DNA of 10,307 nucleotides. Source: Candidatus Aminicenantota bacterium. Lineage in GTDB: Bacteria > Acidobacteriota > UBA6911 > RPQK01 > JAJDTT01. This document shows positions 1 to 7,138 of this stretch, in pieces. The notes beneath the pieces are model-generated. The model had not been told where the DNA came from, made no database searches, and saw only the letters and a program-made list of their open reading frames with translations. The stretch is from assembly GCA_026706325.1 (NCBI GenBank), contig JAPOYZ010000575.1, forward strand, positions 1 to 10,307, read 5' to 3'. Position 1 is the stretch's first letter, and the number at the start of each line of letters is the position of its first letter. A program made the position numbers and the translations under genes.

Positions 1-19
1 TCCCGAGTGATACTCGGGA
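1..19. repeat. Perfect inverted repeat inside rarA
   Basis: TCCCGAGT, a 3-base spacer (gat), then ACTCGGGA form an exact 8-bp-arm inverted repeat at the left edge. It lies in the reading frame of the partial rarA gene and encodes roughly P-S-D-T-R-E. It could fold as a hairpin in the mRNA or be a binding site, but it may equally be chance. It might extend beyond the window. Confidence 0.4.
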
Positions 20-644
20 AATCGTGGGGGAGGCGCTCCAGAAGCGGACTCTCCGTTACGACAAGTCAGGCGAGGAGCACTTCAATCTGATTTCGGCTCT
101 TCACAAGTCCCTGCGCAACAGCGATCCTGACGCGTCCCTGTACTGGATGGGAAGGATGTTGGAAGCGGGGGAAGACCCCCTCTATATCGCCCGGCGGATG
201 GTACGTTTTGCCTCCGAGGACATCGGTCTGGCCGATCCGGACGCGCTCGGACGCGCCATCGACGCCATGCAGGCCGTTCATTTCATTGGCCTTCCAGAAG
301 GCAAGCTCGCGTTGGCCCAGTTGGCCGTCTATCTGGCCCAGGCGCCCAAGTCGAACCGGATCTACGAGGCCTACTCGCGGGTCGAGAAGGACGTCTCCAG
401 CACTCGCAACCAGCCCGTTCCCCTGCACCTGAGGAACGCCCCCACCAGCCTGATGAAGGAACTCGGCTACGGCCGGAACTATCGCTACGCCCACAACGAA
501 CCGGACCGGGTGGCTGATATGGACTGTCTGCCTCCCAACCTGGCGAGCCGGCGCTACTACGAACCGGGCGGCGAAGGTTTCGAGCGCGACGTCCGGACGC
601 GGCTGGAAATCGTCGAATCACTGAAGAAACGCTGCCAAAAGTAG
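3..644 (+). CDS. rarA: Replication-associated recombination protein RarA (MgsA), C-terminal half, 5' end outside window
   Basis: RarA/MgsA is a cytoplasmic AAA+ ATPase of the clamp-loader group that acts at stalled replication forks and gaps. The visible 213 residues read in frame from base 3. They cover the region after the ATPase core: the stretch RYDKSGEEHFNLISALHKS, then SDPDASLYWMGRMLEAGEDP, then RRMVRFASEDIGLADPDAL, then APKSNRIYEAY. These are hallmark blocks of the family's helical and tetramerisation domains. The Walker motifs are off the left edge, since the full protein is usually about 440 residues. The C-terminus (PPNLASRRYYEPGGEGFERDV... to LKKRCQK) is complete and ends in TAG. 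A GTG at base 24 is an internal codon, because homology continues upstream of it. The gene converges on dacB with a 72-bp gap in which I see no convincing terminator. Confidence 0.93.
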   Translation, partial: PSDTREIVGEALQKRTLRYDKSGEEHFNLISALHKSLRNSDPDASLYWMGRMLEAGEDPLYIARRMVRFASEDIGLADPDALGRAIDAMQAVHFIGLPEGKLALAQLAVYLAQAPKSNRIYEAYSRVEKDVSSTRNQPVPLHLRNAPTSLMKELGYGRNYRYAHNEPDRVADMDCLPPNLASRRYYEPGGEGFERDVRTRLEIVESLKKRCQK

Positions 645-716
645 CGAAGATGCCCCTGGGTTGCCGATCTCCCGTGTTCCGGCTCCCATCGGACTCCGGA
701 GCACCTACGGATCGAA

Positions 717-2246
717 TCACTGCGGCGGCGAAGGCGGGGTCCCGGTCCCGGGGGCGTTGACCAACACCTGGAGAAATTCCTCCTGGAGAGCTTTGAGGTC
801 CGACTCGTCTCCCTTGAGAGAATTGACAAGCAGGGCAAAGGCCAGGGTTTCCCCATGCACCGTCTCGACGAATCCGGACAGCGCCCGGACTCCCTCCATG
901 GACCCGGTCTTGGCCTGGATCCGGCCCTTCAAACCGGGCGCCGTCATCCGCCGGCGAAGAGTGCCGTCGGTTCCCGCCGCCGGCAGCCACTGCTGAAAGG
1001 CGGTCCCGTAGGATTGCCGGTGCGCGTATTCCAGGAGCCGCATCACGGCGCCCGCCGAGATCAGATTGTGCCGGGAGAGGCCGGAACCGTCCGCCAGCAG
1101 GAAGCTGTCCGGCTCCAGACCGGCTCGATGAACGAGTATCGACTCCATCCTCATCAGGCCCGCCTCGCCACGCTTCCCGCTCGAGGCCGGGTCCAGCATC
1201 CTCACGAGCGTCTCTCCGTAAAGATTCTGGCTGATTTTCAGGAAGACCCGAAGCACCTGCGAGAGGGGCGGCGATTCGTGGGAGAAGAGCTCCGTCCTGG
1301 ATGCACCGGGATGTCCATGGCCATCCTCGCCCTCCCGGTGGCCCATCACTTCCAGGTGACCGGATCTCAGGACCTCGGCAAACGTGCTGGTGAAATAGCG
1401 GACCGGACTCCGGACCGCGACGCTGAGCCAGACCGGGACCTGAGAGGGTTCCACGGCACCGGCCAATTCGACCTTCCCTTCCCGGCGCCGCCACTTCAGT
1501 TCCAACTCTTCGCGCGGTCCGGTCCGGATCCGGTTTTGCCAACGGATCAGTGGCGTTTTCGGGCGCCAAAGCAGGTGGGCCGGAGATCCGGCGCCGGCCG
1601 GGGAGACGCGGACCAGGGCTACCCCCTCGTTGTACTGTAGACCGCTGGGAACGGCTCCGTAGCCGTAAACCAGATCGTCCCATGACCAGCCCCGTCCGGG
1701 GCCTTCCGCCGCCAGCAGGCTGTCGTCCGCCAGCAGCCGTCCCCGAATTCGCTGAATCCCCAAATTCCGCAGATTCTCGACCCACTTCCGGAACACGGCG
1801 AGAGGATCCCCCTCCTCCATCTTCTCCGGATCCGGGCTGTAGAAGCGCGCGCCCAGGGTCGGGTCTGCCCCTCCCTGGATGATGAGGTTGCCCTCCAAGG
1901 TCCCGTCCTCGATTCGGCCATCGGTCCAGATCCGCGTCGTGAACCGGAAGTCCGGACCCAGGTCTTCGACGGCGGCGACGGCGGTCAGCAGCTTCAGATT
2001 CGAAGCGGGTATCAAACGCTTTTGGGGATTCTCGGCGAACAGGATCTTCCCGGTGTCCATGGACCGGACCTGGACTCCCCAGGAAGACCGAACCAGAACC
2101 GGCGCCGACAGAACTTGTCCAAGCCGAACCTCCAGGCTGGGCTCTTCCGATCCGCCGGTTGCCGCCGTACCGGTCTGCGAGCTCGGAATTGCGTCATGGG
2201 TGTGCGGACAGATGAGGAAAAGCAATCCGAAGAGAGCGCGCGCCAT
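717..2246 (-). CDS. dacB: D-alanyl-D-alanine carboxypeptidase/endopeptidase, PBP4 type (peptidase S13)
   Basis: This penicillin-binding protein trims or cleaves D-Ala-containing peptide bridges of peptidoglycan in the periplasm. From the ATG at 2246 it has 509 residues, typical of the S13 family. It opens with a hydrophobic export signal (ALFGLLFLI). The catalytic serine and lysine are in PASNLKLLT (Ser82, Lys85). The second box is DGSGLSRHNLIS (about 386-397) and the third is KTG (446-448) in QAKTGSMEGVRALSGFV. Other family blocks are GYGAVPSGLQYNEG and SQNLYGETLVRML. An in-frame GTG at 2270 would add eight residues. Neither start has a clear ribosome-binding site, and I prefer the ATG because the signal sequence then begins immediately. 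The gene is convergent with rarA and divergent from the ligase gene. The symbol follows the E. coli PBP4 gene; the balance of carboxypeptidase and endopeptidase activity cannot be read from sequence. Confidence 0.9.
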   Translation of the reverse strand: MARALFGLLFLICPHTHDAIPSSQTGTAATGGSEEPSLEVRLGQVLSAPVLVRSSWGVQVRSMDTGKILFAENPQKRLIPASNLKLLTAVAAVEDLGPDFRFTTRIWTDGRIEDGTLEGNLIIQGGADPTLGARFYSPDPEKMEEGDPLAVFRKWVENLRNLGIQRIRGRLLADDSLLAAEGPGRGWSWDDLVYGYGAVPSGLQYNEGVALVRVSPAGAGSPAHLLWRPKTPLIRWQNRIRTGPREELELKWRRREGKVELAGAVEPSQVPVWLSVAVRSPVRYFTSTFAEVLRSGHLEVMGHREGEDGHGHPGASRTELFSHESPPLSQVLRVFLKISQNLYGETLVRMLDPASSGKRGEAGLMRMESILVHRAGLEPDSFLLADGSGLSRHNLISAGAVMRLLEYAHRQSYGTAFQQWLPAAGTDGTLRRRMTAPGLKGRIQAKTGSMEGVRALSGFVETVHGETLAFALLVNSLKGDESDLKALQEEFLQVLVNAPGTGTPPSPPQ

Positions 2247-2340
2247 GGCCGGAATGTGATTCGTGGGCACGGAGCAGAGAGTACGTCCGCCATAGTCTTC
2301 ATGGCAACCCGGCCAGCAGGGCCGCCAATTGTCCCTGCGC

Positions 2341-2412
2341 CGCTATTATTTTTGTTGCCGGCCCTTCGCGAAAAAACCTTATCCTCGGAAGCTTCCGGGT
2401 TTATTATCGATA
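2341..2412. promoter_or_regulatory. AT-rich divergent intergenic segment, possible promoters
   Basis: The gap between the dacB start and the ligase start contains the only clearly AT-rich patch nearby (tattattttt, gaaaaaacctta, tttattatcgatat). Candidate -10 elements are TATTAT at 2402-2407 (+ strand) and GATAAT read on the - strand at 2409-2404. Neither has a convincing -35 box at normal spacing, so this is a likely location for promoters of both genes rather than a mapped site. Confidence 0.3.
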
Positions 2413-2443
2413 TCTTCCGGTCCAGACCTGACGGAATGAATCG

Positions 2444-3880
2444 ATGCGATATTTGCAGTTGGACGAGACCTCTGAAACGCCGGAGGCCGCGCCGCAATCC
2501 TTTTCCGGACGCCGGATTGCCCGGTGGGCCGAGCGTTACGCCGCCCTCCTCCACCGGCGGGGGATTCAGGCCGGCGACCGCGTCGCCCTGCATCTGCCGA
2601 ATTCTCCCGAACTGGTCGTGGCGCTCCTGGGCAACCACCTGCTGGGCGTGGTGACGGTACCGGTCATCTCCTCTGCGACGATGCGGGAATTGGAGTACGT
2701 GGCGGAGCGGGCCGGGATTTCGGGCCTCGTCGGTTCCGATCCGTTTCCGGGACGAGTGGGAATGCAACTCTTGAAGGAAGAGTTCTGGGAGGCGGTGCAG
2801 GAACAACAGGGCGGCTTTGCGGAATCGGACGACCCGGAGGCGCCGGCCCTGCTGTGCTTCACCTCCGGGACCACCGCGCGGCCCAAGGGGGTCCTCCTGA
2901 CTCACCGGAACATCAGGAGCAACCTCCGGGACCTGATCCAGGTCTGGCAATGGACTCGGGAGGACCGGCTCCTGTTGACGCTCCCCCTGTTCCACGTGCA
3001 CGGACTGGTCGTGGCTCTTCACGGGTGGGCCATGACGGGGTGCCGAGCGATCCTCACCCGGAAGTTCGATCCCACTCATGTCCTGGACCTGCTGACCCAC
3101 GGGGGCTGCACGCTGTTCATGGGCGTGCCCACCATGTACCACCGGATGGTCTCCGCCTTCGACCGGCGGGTCCACAGCTTTGACACGCTGCGCCTCGCCA
3201 TCAGCGGGTCTGCCCCCATGTCGGTGGAGCTCCACCGCAAGTGCCGCGATATGACGGGTCAAACGATCCTGGAACGGTACGGAATGACGGAGACCATCAT
3301 GAACACGTCCAATCCCTTCCATGGCCGCCTCCCCGGATCGGTCGGCCTTCCCCTGCCCTCGGTCCAGCTCCGCCTCATCGACGACCGGATGAGGGATATC
3401 CGGGAAGAAAGGCAGATCGGGGAAGTCTGCGTGCGCGGCCCCAACGTCTTCGGCGGGTACTGGAAGGATCCGGAGGCGACGTCCAAGGCCTTCCTGGGGG
3501 ATTGGCTGCGCACGGGCGACGCGGGGTACCGGGACGAGAACGGTTATTACCACCTGGTGGGCCGCCTGAGCGTGGACCTGATCAATTCGGGCGGCTACCG
3601 CATCGGCTCCCGGGAGGTGGAGGACGTCCTGGAGCGTCACCCGGGAGTCCGGGAAGTGGCGGTGGTCGGACTTCCCGACCCGGACCTGGGAGAGAGGGTG
3701 GCGGCGTTCGTGGTGACGGACGGGACAGCCGGCGAGGAGGATCTGGCGGCTCATTGCCGGTCCGCGCTGGCTCTCTTCAAGTGTCCCCGGGTGTTCCTCG
3801 TCGTCGATTCCCTGCCTCGAAACGCCATGGGCAAGGTCACCAAGTCAGTCCTCAAAACCACCCGCCTGGATGGCTCCTGA
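2444..3880 (+). CDS. matB: Malonyl-CoA synthetase-like acyl-CoA ligase (MatB/ACSF3 type, ANL superfamily)
   Basis: ANL-superfamily enzymes activate a carboxylic acid with ATP and transfer the acyl group to CoA; the MatB branch uses malonate or methylmalonate. The 478-residue length matches MatB. Visible motifs are FTSGTTARPKG (139-149, phosphate loop), RYGMTETIMNTSNP (278-291, adenylate binding), LRTGD with Asp359 (ribose binding), GRLSVDLINSGGYRIG (373-388, hinge region) and PRNAMGK with catalytic Lys464. Blocks WQWTREDRLLLTLPLFHVHGL (without its last residues), GVPTMYHRM and GSVGLPLPSVQLRL closely resemble my memory of Streptomyces MatB, which is why I favour malonate over generic fatty acids. 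The Lys usual in the SGGYKI segment is Arg here. No malonate transport or decarboxylase genes are adjacent, so the physiological acid is inferred. The ATG at 2444 has only a weak upstream purine run (cggaatgaa). The divergent neighbour is dacB. Confidence 0.82.
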   Translation: MRYLQLDETSETPEAAPQSFSGRRIARWAERYAALLHRRGIQAGDRVALHLPNSPELVVALLGNHLLGVVTVPVISSATMRELEYVAERAGISGLVGSDPFPGRVGMQLLKEEFWEAVQEQQGGFAESDDPEAPALLCFTSGTTARPKGVLLTHRNIRSNLRDLIQVWQWTREDRLLLTLPLFHVHGLVVALHGWAMTGCRAILTRKFDPTHVLDLLTHGGCTLFMGVPTMYHRMVSAFDRRVHSFDTLRLAISGSAPMSVELHRKCRDMTGQTILERYGMTETIMNTSNPFHGRLPGSVGLPLPSVQLRLIDDRMRDIREERQIGEVCVRGPNVFGGYWKDPEATSKAFLGDWLRTGDAGYRDENGYYHLVGRLSVDLINSGGYRIGSREVEDVLERHPGVREVAVVGLPDPDLGERVAAFVVTDGTAGEEDLAAHCRSALALFKCPRVFLVVDSLPRNAMGKVTKSVLKTTRLDGS

Positions 3881-3899
3881 GACCGGGCTCTCCCATCGA

Positions 3900-3921
3900 T
3901 CCCCTTCCCTCTCCTCTCTTC
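3900..3921 (+). other. 22-base uninterrupted pyrimidine tract in intergenic gap
   Basis: Every base from 3900 to 3921 is C or T on the + strand, about 20 bases after the ligase stop codon and 57 bases before the methyltransferase start. It could be a transcription-pausing or Rho-type loading region, or simply low-complexity spacer. I found no canonical promoter in the 98-bp gap, so the downstream operon may rely on read-through or on a non-sigma70 promoter. Confidence 0.35.
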
Positions 3922-3965
3922 ACCCGCATCGTAGTAGACTGACCAACGCCGTCCATGACACCCAT

Positions 3966-3971
3966 GAAGGA
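3966..3971 (+). promoter_or_regulatory. Ribosome-binding site that decides the methyltransferase start
   Basis: GAAGGA lies 7 bases upstream of the ATG at 3979. Earlier in-frame ATGs at 3955 and 3964 lack such a site and would add eight or five residues ahead of the signal peptide. Confidence 0.7.
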
Positions 3972-3978
3972 ATTCACC

Positions 3979-4620
3979 ATGTTCAAACGTATCTCCATCT
4001 TCGCCACTCTCCTTTCGTGCGCCTGGCCGGCCGCCAGCGCCCTGCAGTTGGGAAGCAAGCCGGCCAAGGAATGGATCGAGTCGATGGAACGGCCTGAACG
4101 CCTCGCCAAGCTCAAGACCGACGAGGTCATGGCCCGGCTGGAACTGAAACCGGGTGACCTGGTGGCGGACGTCGGCGCCGGCAGCGGCGTCTTCAGTTGG
4201 CCTCTGGCGCAAGCCGTGGCCCCCGGAGGCACCGTGTATGCCGTCGAGGTGGACCAGGGTTTCCTCGATTTCATCCGGGAGGTAGCGCAGCAGAGAGGCG
4301 CGGATAATGTCGTCCCGGTGTTAGGAGAGTTCACCGATCCCAAGCTGCCGGTTCGGAACCTGGACCTGGCGTTCTTTCACAACGTCCTGCACCACATCGA
4401 GGGACGCCCGGCCTACCTTGAGACGCTCTCCGGGTACCTGAAGCCCAATGCCCGAATCGCCATCATCGACCTGGTCGAGGGACACAAAGAGCCCGAAATG
4501 CAGATGAACCTGGATCAGGTCAAGGAATGGATGGCCGGCATCGGGTTCGAGATGACCGCGGAATACCCACTCTTCGAAGACAGGTTCTTCACCGTCTTTT
4601 CCCGCGTGACGGCTCCATGA
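3979..4620 (+). CDS. Exported class I SAM-dependent methyltransferase-like protein
   Basis: This is a 213-residue protein with an N-terminal signal peptide (MFKRISIFATLLSCAWPAASA, predicted cleavage near residue 21), followed by a Rossmann methyltransferase domain. Motif I is VADVGAGSGVF (62-72). The acidic residue at the end of strand 2 is Glu90 in VYAVEVDQ. The post-motif block is DLAFFHNVLHHI (129-140), and LKPNARIAIIDL (154-165) follows. These indicate an intact SAM-binding fold. The segment LGSKPAKEWIESMERPERL before the domain may be a family-specific lid. Export is puzzling because SAM is cytosolic; the protein could instead be anchored or tethered, or bind another ligand. It is the first gene of a four-gene operon, and its TGA overlaps the next gene's ATG. 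The methyl acceptor is unknown. Cys14 in LLSC resembles a poor lipobox, so a lipoprotein is a less likely alternative. Confidence 0.82.
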   Translation: MFKRISIFATLLSCAWPAASALQLGSKPAKEWIESMERPERLAKLKTDEVMARLELKPGDLVADVGAGSGVFSWPLAQAVAPGGTVYAVEVDQGFLDFIREVAQQRGADNVVPVLGEFTDPKLPVRNLDLAFFHNVLHHIEGRPAYLETLSGYLKPNARIAIIDLVEGHKEPEMQMNLDQVKEWMAGIGFEMTAEYPLFEDRFFTVFSRVTAP

Positions 4621-5198
4621 CGGGACGTCCGGACGGGAGCCCGGCTACGATGAGATCGATCCTGATCGGCCTGTTTTTCGTGGTCTTCGCCGGGTTCAGC
4701 CTCAGTGTCAAACTCGATCTGCGGCGCCCAACCGAAACCACCAAGGTCAGAACCGGAGATGCCGCACCCGATTTTTCCCTGGGCACCCTCCAGGGAAACC
4801 CCATCGAGCTTCACCGCACCGCGACGGAAAACAAGTTGGTCCTGGTCAACTTCTGGGCCACCTGGTGCGGTCCCTGCCGCCTGGAAATGCCTGTCTTCGA
4901 AAAGATTTACCTCGAAAGGAAGAAGGAAGGATTCGAAATCCTCGCCATCAGCGTCAAAGAGGATCCGAAGGTCGTTAAGGACTATCTCGACAAGAAGCCG
5001 GTGTCTTTTCCCGTCCTACTCGATCCCGAGGGGACGGTGGCCGAGCAGTACGGGATTCGCGCCTTTCCCACGACCTTCCTGGTGGATTCCGACAGCCAGG
5101 TCGAAAATGTCATCGAGGGTCTGGACAGGTTTCTGAAGTACCAGATCGAGGCTCGTCTTGAGGCGGCGTCCTCTTCGGAGGAAGCTACAGAGCCGTGA
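4617..5198 (+). CDS. Membrane-anchored TlpA/ResA-like thioredoxin family protein
   Basis: This 193-residue thioredoxin-fold oxidoreductase is probably tethered to the outer face of the inner membrane. A short hydrophilic start precedes one hydrophobic anchor (SILIGLFFVVFAGFSLSV, about 14-31). The AhpC/TSA-Redoxin-type domain follows: GDAAPDFSLGTLQG (47-60), the active site FWATWCGPCRLEMP with Cys84 and Cys87, AISVKEDP, and the cis-proline segment FPTTFLVD (Pro151). This layout is typical of TlpA, ResA and CcmG reductases, which reduce disulfides in exported proteins or cytochrome c precursors. The start chosen is the ATG at 4617, which overlaps the upstream stop as ATGA. An ATG at 4650, 10 bases after GGGAG, would begin right at the anchor and is a real alternative. 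The gene ends overlapping the GTG of the ABC ATPase. No cytochrome maturation genes are visible nearby, so the partner is unknown. Confidence 0.87.
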   Translation: MTGRPDGSPATMRSILIGLFFVVFAGFSLSVKLDLRRPTETTKVRTGDAAPDFSLGTLQGNPIELHRTATENKLVLVNFWATWCGPCRLEMPVFEKIYLERKKEGFEILAISVKEDPKVVKDYLDKKPVSFPVLLDPEGTVAEQYGIRAFPTTFLVDSDSQVENVIEGLDRFLKYQIEARLEAASSSEEATEP

Positions 5199-6127
5199 AC
5201 GACCCGGTCATCGAGATCCGCGGAGTGTCGAAGACCTTCCGTTCCGGGCTCCGGCGAGTGCCGGTTCGTGCCCTCCGGGACGTGGCCGTGACCGTGGCGC
5301 GGGGCACGGTCACCGCCTTCGTCGGTCCCAACGGAGCCGGCAAGACCACCACCATCAATACCGTCCTGGGGTTCCTCAAACCGGACCAGGGCAGCGTCTC
5401 GGTCTTCGGCCTTGAGGCCGGTTCCAGGGAGGCTCGGCGGAGAATCGGATTCCAGTCGGAGATCTTTCACCCCTACCCGTTCCACACCGCCAGGGGCGCC
5501 ATGGAGTTTTACGGCCGACTATCCGGTCAGCCTGGCGAGAACCTTGCCGAAGCTGTCGTATACCAACTCGAACGATTGGGCCTGGGAGACTCCATGGACC
5601 GGAAAGTCGGGAGCTTCTCCAAGGGGATGACGCAGCGGCTGGGACTGGCGCAGGCCTTGCTCCACCGGCCCGAACTGCTCCTGTTGGACGAGCCGACCAC
5701 GGGACTGGATCCGCAGGGACGCAAGCTGGTGGCCGACATCATCCAGGAGGAACAGGCGAACGGCACGACCGTCTTTCTCAGCAGCCACATACTCTCGGAC
5801 ATCGAGCGGACCTGTGACCGGTTGATCATGATTCGAAATGGCGAGGTCGTGCTCAAGCAGGAGATCGGAGCCCGCTTGCACCGGGACGGGTGGGAAATCG
5901 AGGTGCTGGGTTGGGGCGCCGGAGCGGATGCCGATCTGGCAAGGGCGGGTTACCGTCCCGCCCGGGTCGACGGCGCGGCAGCCTTTTTCGAATGCTCGAG
6001 GGCCGAGAAGATTGACCTGCTCCGTCGAGTTTTGGACCTGTCTCTCGAGGTGGGTGTCATCCGGCGCGCCGCCCCTTCGCTGGAAGAAATCTATATGGAA
6101 CACATCAAAGGACGGCGCGGTGCCTGA
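5195..6127 (+). CDS. ABC transporter ATP-binding protein (ABC-2 exporter type)
   Basis: This 310-residue cytoplasmic ATPase powers the membrane protein encoded next. The nucleotide-binding domain is complete: Walker A GPNGAGKTTT (44-53), Q-loop Gln87, signature region SFSKGMTQRLGLAQAL (140-155, the SKGM form common in CcmA/NatA-like subunits), Walker B LLLLDEP (161-167), D-loop GLDP and switch His198 in SSH. A C-terminal extension of about 90 residues ends in SLEEIYMEHIKG, a typical closing motif of drug-, Na+- or copper-processing (NosF-like) exporters. The GTG start overlaps the thioredoxin stop (GTGA), which implies translational coupling. The fold and role are secure. The cargo is not: resemblance to NosF/NatA does not identify a substrate. 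Confidence 0.93.
   Translation: MNDPVIEIRGVSKTFRSGLRRVPVRALRDVAVTVARGTVTAFVGPNGAGKTTTINTVLGFLKPDQGSVSVFGLEAGSREARRRIGFQSEIFHPYPFHTARGAMEFYGRLSGQPGENLAEAVVYQLERLGLGDSMDRKVGSFSKGMTQRLGLAQALLHRPELLLLDEPTTGLDPQGRKLVADIIQEEQANGTTVFLSSHILSDIERTCDRLIMIRNGEVVLKQEIGARLHRDGWEIEVLGWGAGADADLARAGYRPARVDGAAAFFECSRAEKIDLLRRVLDLSLEVGVIRRAAPSLEEIYMEHIKGRRGA
6107..6112 (+). promoter_or_regulatory. Ribosome-binding site for the permease GTG start
   Basis: AAAGGA sits inside the end of the ATPase gene, 7 bases ahead of the GTG at 6120. It selects that GTG over upstream in-frame codons that would lie deep within the ATPase gene. Confidence 0.7.
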
Positions 6128-6920
6128 GGTCTGGATCATCGCGGCCAACACCTTTCGAGAGATTCTTCGGCGCAAGGTGATCTACGTCCTGCTGTTGCTC
6201 GGAGTTCTCATGATCGTCATCTGGCTGGGCCAGACGTCTCTCATGAACATGGCCTCCGAAGCCGGCGAGCCTGAGATCCTGCTGGAGATGAAAACATCGC
6301 AGACGCGGTTCTTCTTTGGCATGTGGAGTTTCTGCACCGCCGTCCTGGGACTGTTCCTGGGAGCAGTCGCCCTCGCCACGGAAATCAGGACTCAGACCAT
6401 CGTTCCGGTGCTGGTCAGACCGATTCCACGATGGGCGTACCTGGTGGGCAAGTGGCTGGGCACCCAGTCGTTCGTGTGCCTCCTGCTGGGATTGGGCCTT
6501 GGAATCGGCCTGGCCATCATCTGGGCGTTCGAACTCGAGATACGTCCCCTGTTCTGGTTCAGCATGTTGGAGATGTTCGCCTTTGTCACTCTGTTCACGG
6601 GGGTGAGCCTGGGCTTGAGCGTGGTGCTGAATCCGATTCTGGCTGGAGGCGTGACGTTCCTGGTCGCCAGCCTGCCGAACATGATCGAGTTTCTGTTCCG
6701 CCATCCCCACTGGGCGCTCAAGGGCTTGGCGGCTGCAGTCTACTATCTGTGTCTCGCGCATATGACGACCGATCTGCTCGCCGACAGCTTCGAGCGGGAA
6801 CCGATTCAACCGGACTACTCCCTCTACGCCCGCGTCATCGTCGAGAATGTCCTTTACTCGATGACCGTCCTCCTGGCAGGCTGCATCCTGTTCTCCCGGC
6901 GGGAGATCAAGCTGAAGTGA
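6120..6920 (+). CDS. ABC-2 type transporter permease
   Basis: This 266-residue integral membrane protein is the transmembrane partner of the preceding ATPase. An amphipathic N-terminus (VWIIAANTFREILRRK) leads into about six membrane segments: roughly 20-37, 65-86, 115-136, 147-170, 172-187 and 238-258, with a weaker hydrophobic stretch near 200-213. The block ALATEIRTQTIVPVLVRPIP followed by RWAYLVGKWLG is the usual ABC-2 loop with its RP-x-xRW coupling motif. A loop with polar residues (about 39-62) after the first segment probably faces the periplasm. The GTG start overlaps the ATPase by 8 bases and has a good ribosome-binding site. The gene ends the operon and is followed by a hairpin with a short T run. 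The pair could resemble NosFY, NatAB or multidrug exporters; the substrate is not inferable from sequence. Confidence 0.88.
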   Translation: MPEVWIIAANTFREILRRKVIYVLLLLGVLMIVIWLGQTSLMNMASEAGEPEILLEMKTSQTRFFFGMWSFCTAVLGLFLGAVALATEIRTQTIVPVLVRPIPRWAYLVGKWLGTQSFVCLLLGLGLGIGLAIIWAFELEIRPLFWFSMLEMFAFVTLFTGVSLGLSVVLNPILAGGVTFLVASLPNMIEFLFRHPHWALKGLAAAVYYLCLAHMTTDLLADSFEREPIQPDYSLYARVIVENVLYSMTVLLAGCILFSRREIKLK

Positions 6921-6925
6921 CTGGG

Positions 6926-6948
6926 CGGGTCCTGGATCGGGCCCGTTT
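6926..6948 (+). terminator. Candidate intrinsic terminator of the ABC operon
   Basis: CGGGTCC (6926-6932), loop TGGATC and GGGCCCG (6939-6945) form a 7-bp GC-rich stem with one G-U pair. It starts 5 bases after the permease stop and is followed by only TTT. The position is right for a terminator, but the T tract is short. Confidence 0.45.
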
Positions 6949-6972
6949 CGGATCGAGGGAGAGGCGGGAGAA

Positions 6973-7138
6973 TCAACAGCCCGTGGCAAAAGTCGTCACG
7001 GCATTCGACCGTCCCTGCACAGGCGCGGACGGCGTTGCGATTCGGGCACCTACTCCCGGTATGCGCGCCCATAGCGCCTTGTCCGGCGGGCGCAGGAACG
7101 GTCTCGGTGCTCGCGGGACTTTCACCACGGACTGTCAA
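6973..7138 (-). repeat. Self-complementary intergenic repeat, copy A (3' end of dehydrogenase gene)
   Basis: This is one of two copies of an element of about 165 bp; the other is at 9490-9657 in the same orientation. The first 36 bases (from 6976) match copy B at 34 positions. The last part, from GCGCCTTGTCCGGCGGGCGC through the final CTGTC, also matches closely, while the centre is diverged. Read on the - strand, arm GACAGTCCGTGGTGAAAGTC (7136-7117) pairs with 6994-6975 at all 20 positions, counting four G-U pairs. An inner helix (7103-7092 with 7018-7007) pairs 12 of 12. The element fills most of the gap between the permease and the dehydrogenase, and its edge overlaps the dehydrogenase TGA. 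No target-site duplication or transposase is visible. Read as RNA it would be a long 3' hairpin on the aminotransferase-dehydrogenase message and might terminate or stabilise it. Confidence 0.85.

Noticed and set aside
664..700. Hairpins between rarA and dacB (CCGAT/ATCGG and TCCGG/CCGGA)
   Set aside because: Only 5-bp stems, loops of 13-19 bases, mutually exclusive and without a T tract, so not called a terminator.
283..1785. Long open frame of 500 codons on the - strand overlapping rarA and dacB
   Set aside because: It is an out-of-frame shadow of dacB in GC-rich DNA; its translation is Arg/Gly/Pro-rich with no recognisable domain, while dacB has all catalytic motifs.
2012..3754. 580-codon - strand frame antisense to the ligase gene
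   Set aside because: His/Arg/Gln-rich low-complexity translation without motifs, and it overlaps two well-supported genes.
3932..3940. TAGTAG/TAGACT as a -10 element for the methyltransferase operon
   Set aside because: Poor match and no -35 element at 16-18 bp.
4009..4020. Lipobox-like LLSC in the methyltransferase signal region
   Set aside because: Leu at -2 does not fit the consensus well, and a standard cleavage site (ASA) follows a few residues later.
7133..7138. Perfect TTGACA on the - strand at the edge of repeat copy A as a -35 box
   Set aside because: No -10-like sequence at suitable spacing, and it would transcribe into the end of the permease gene; it is explained as the repeat terminus.
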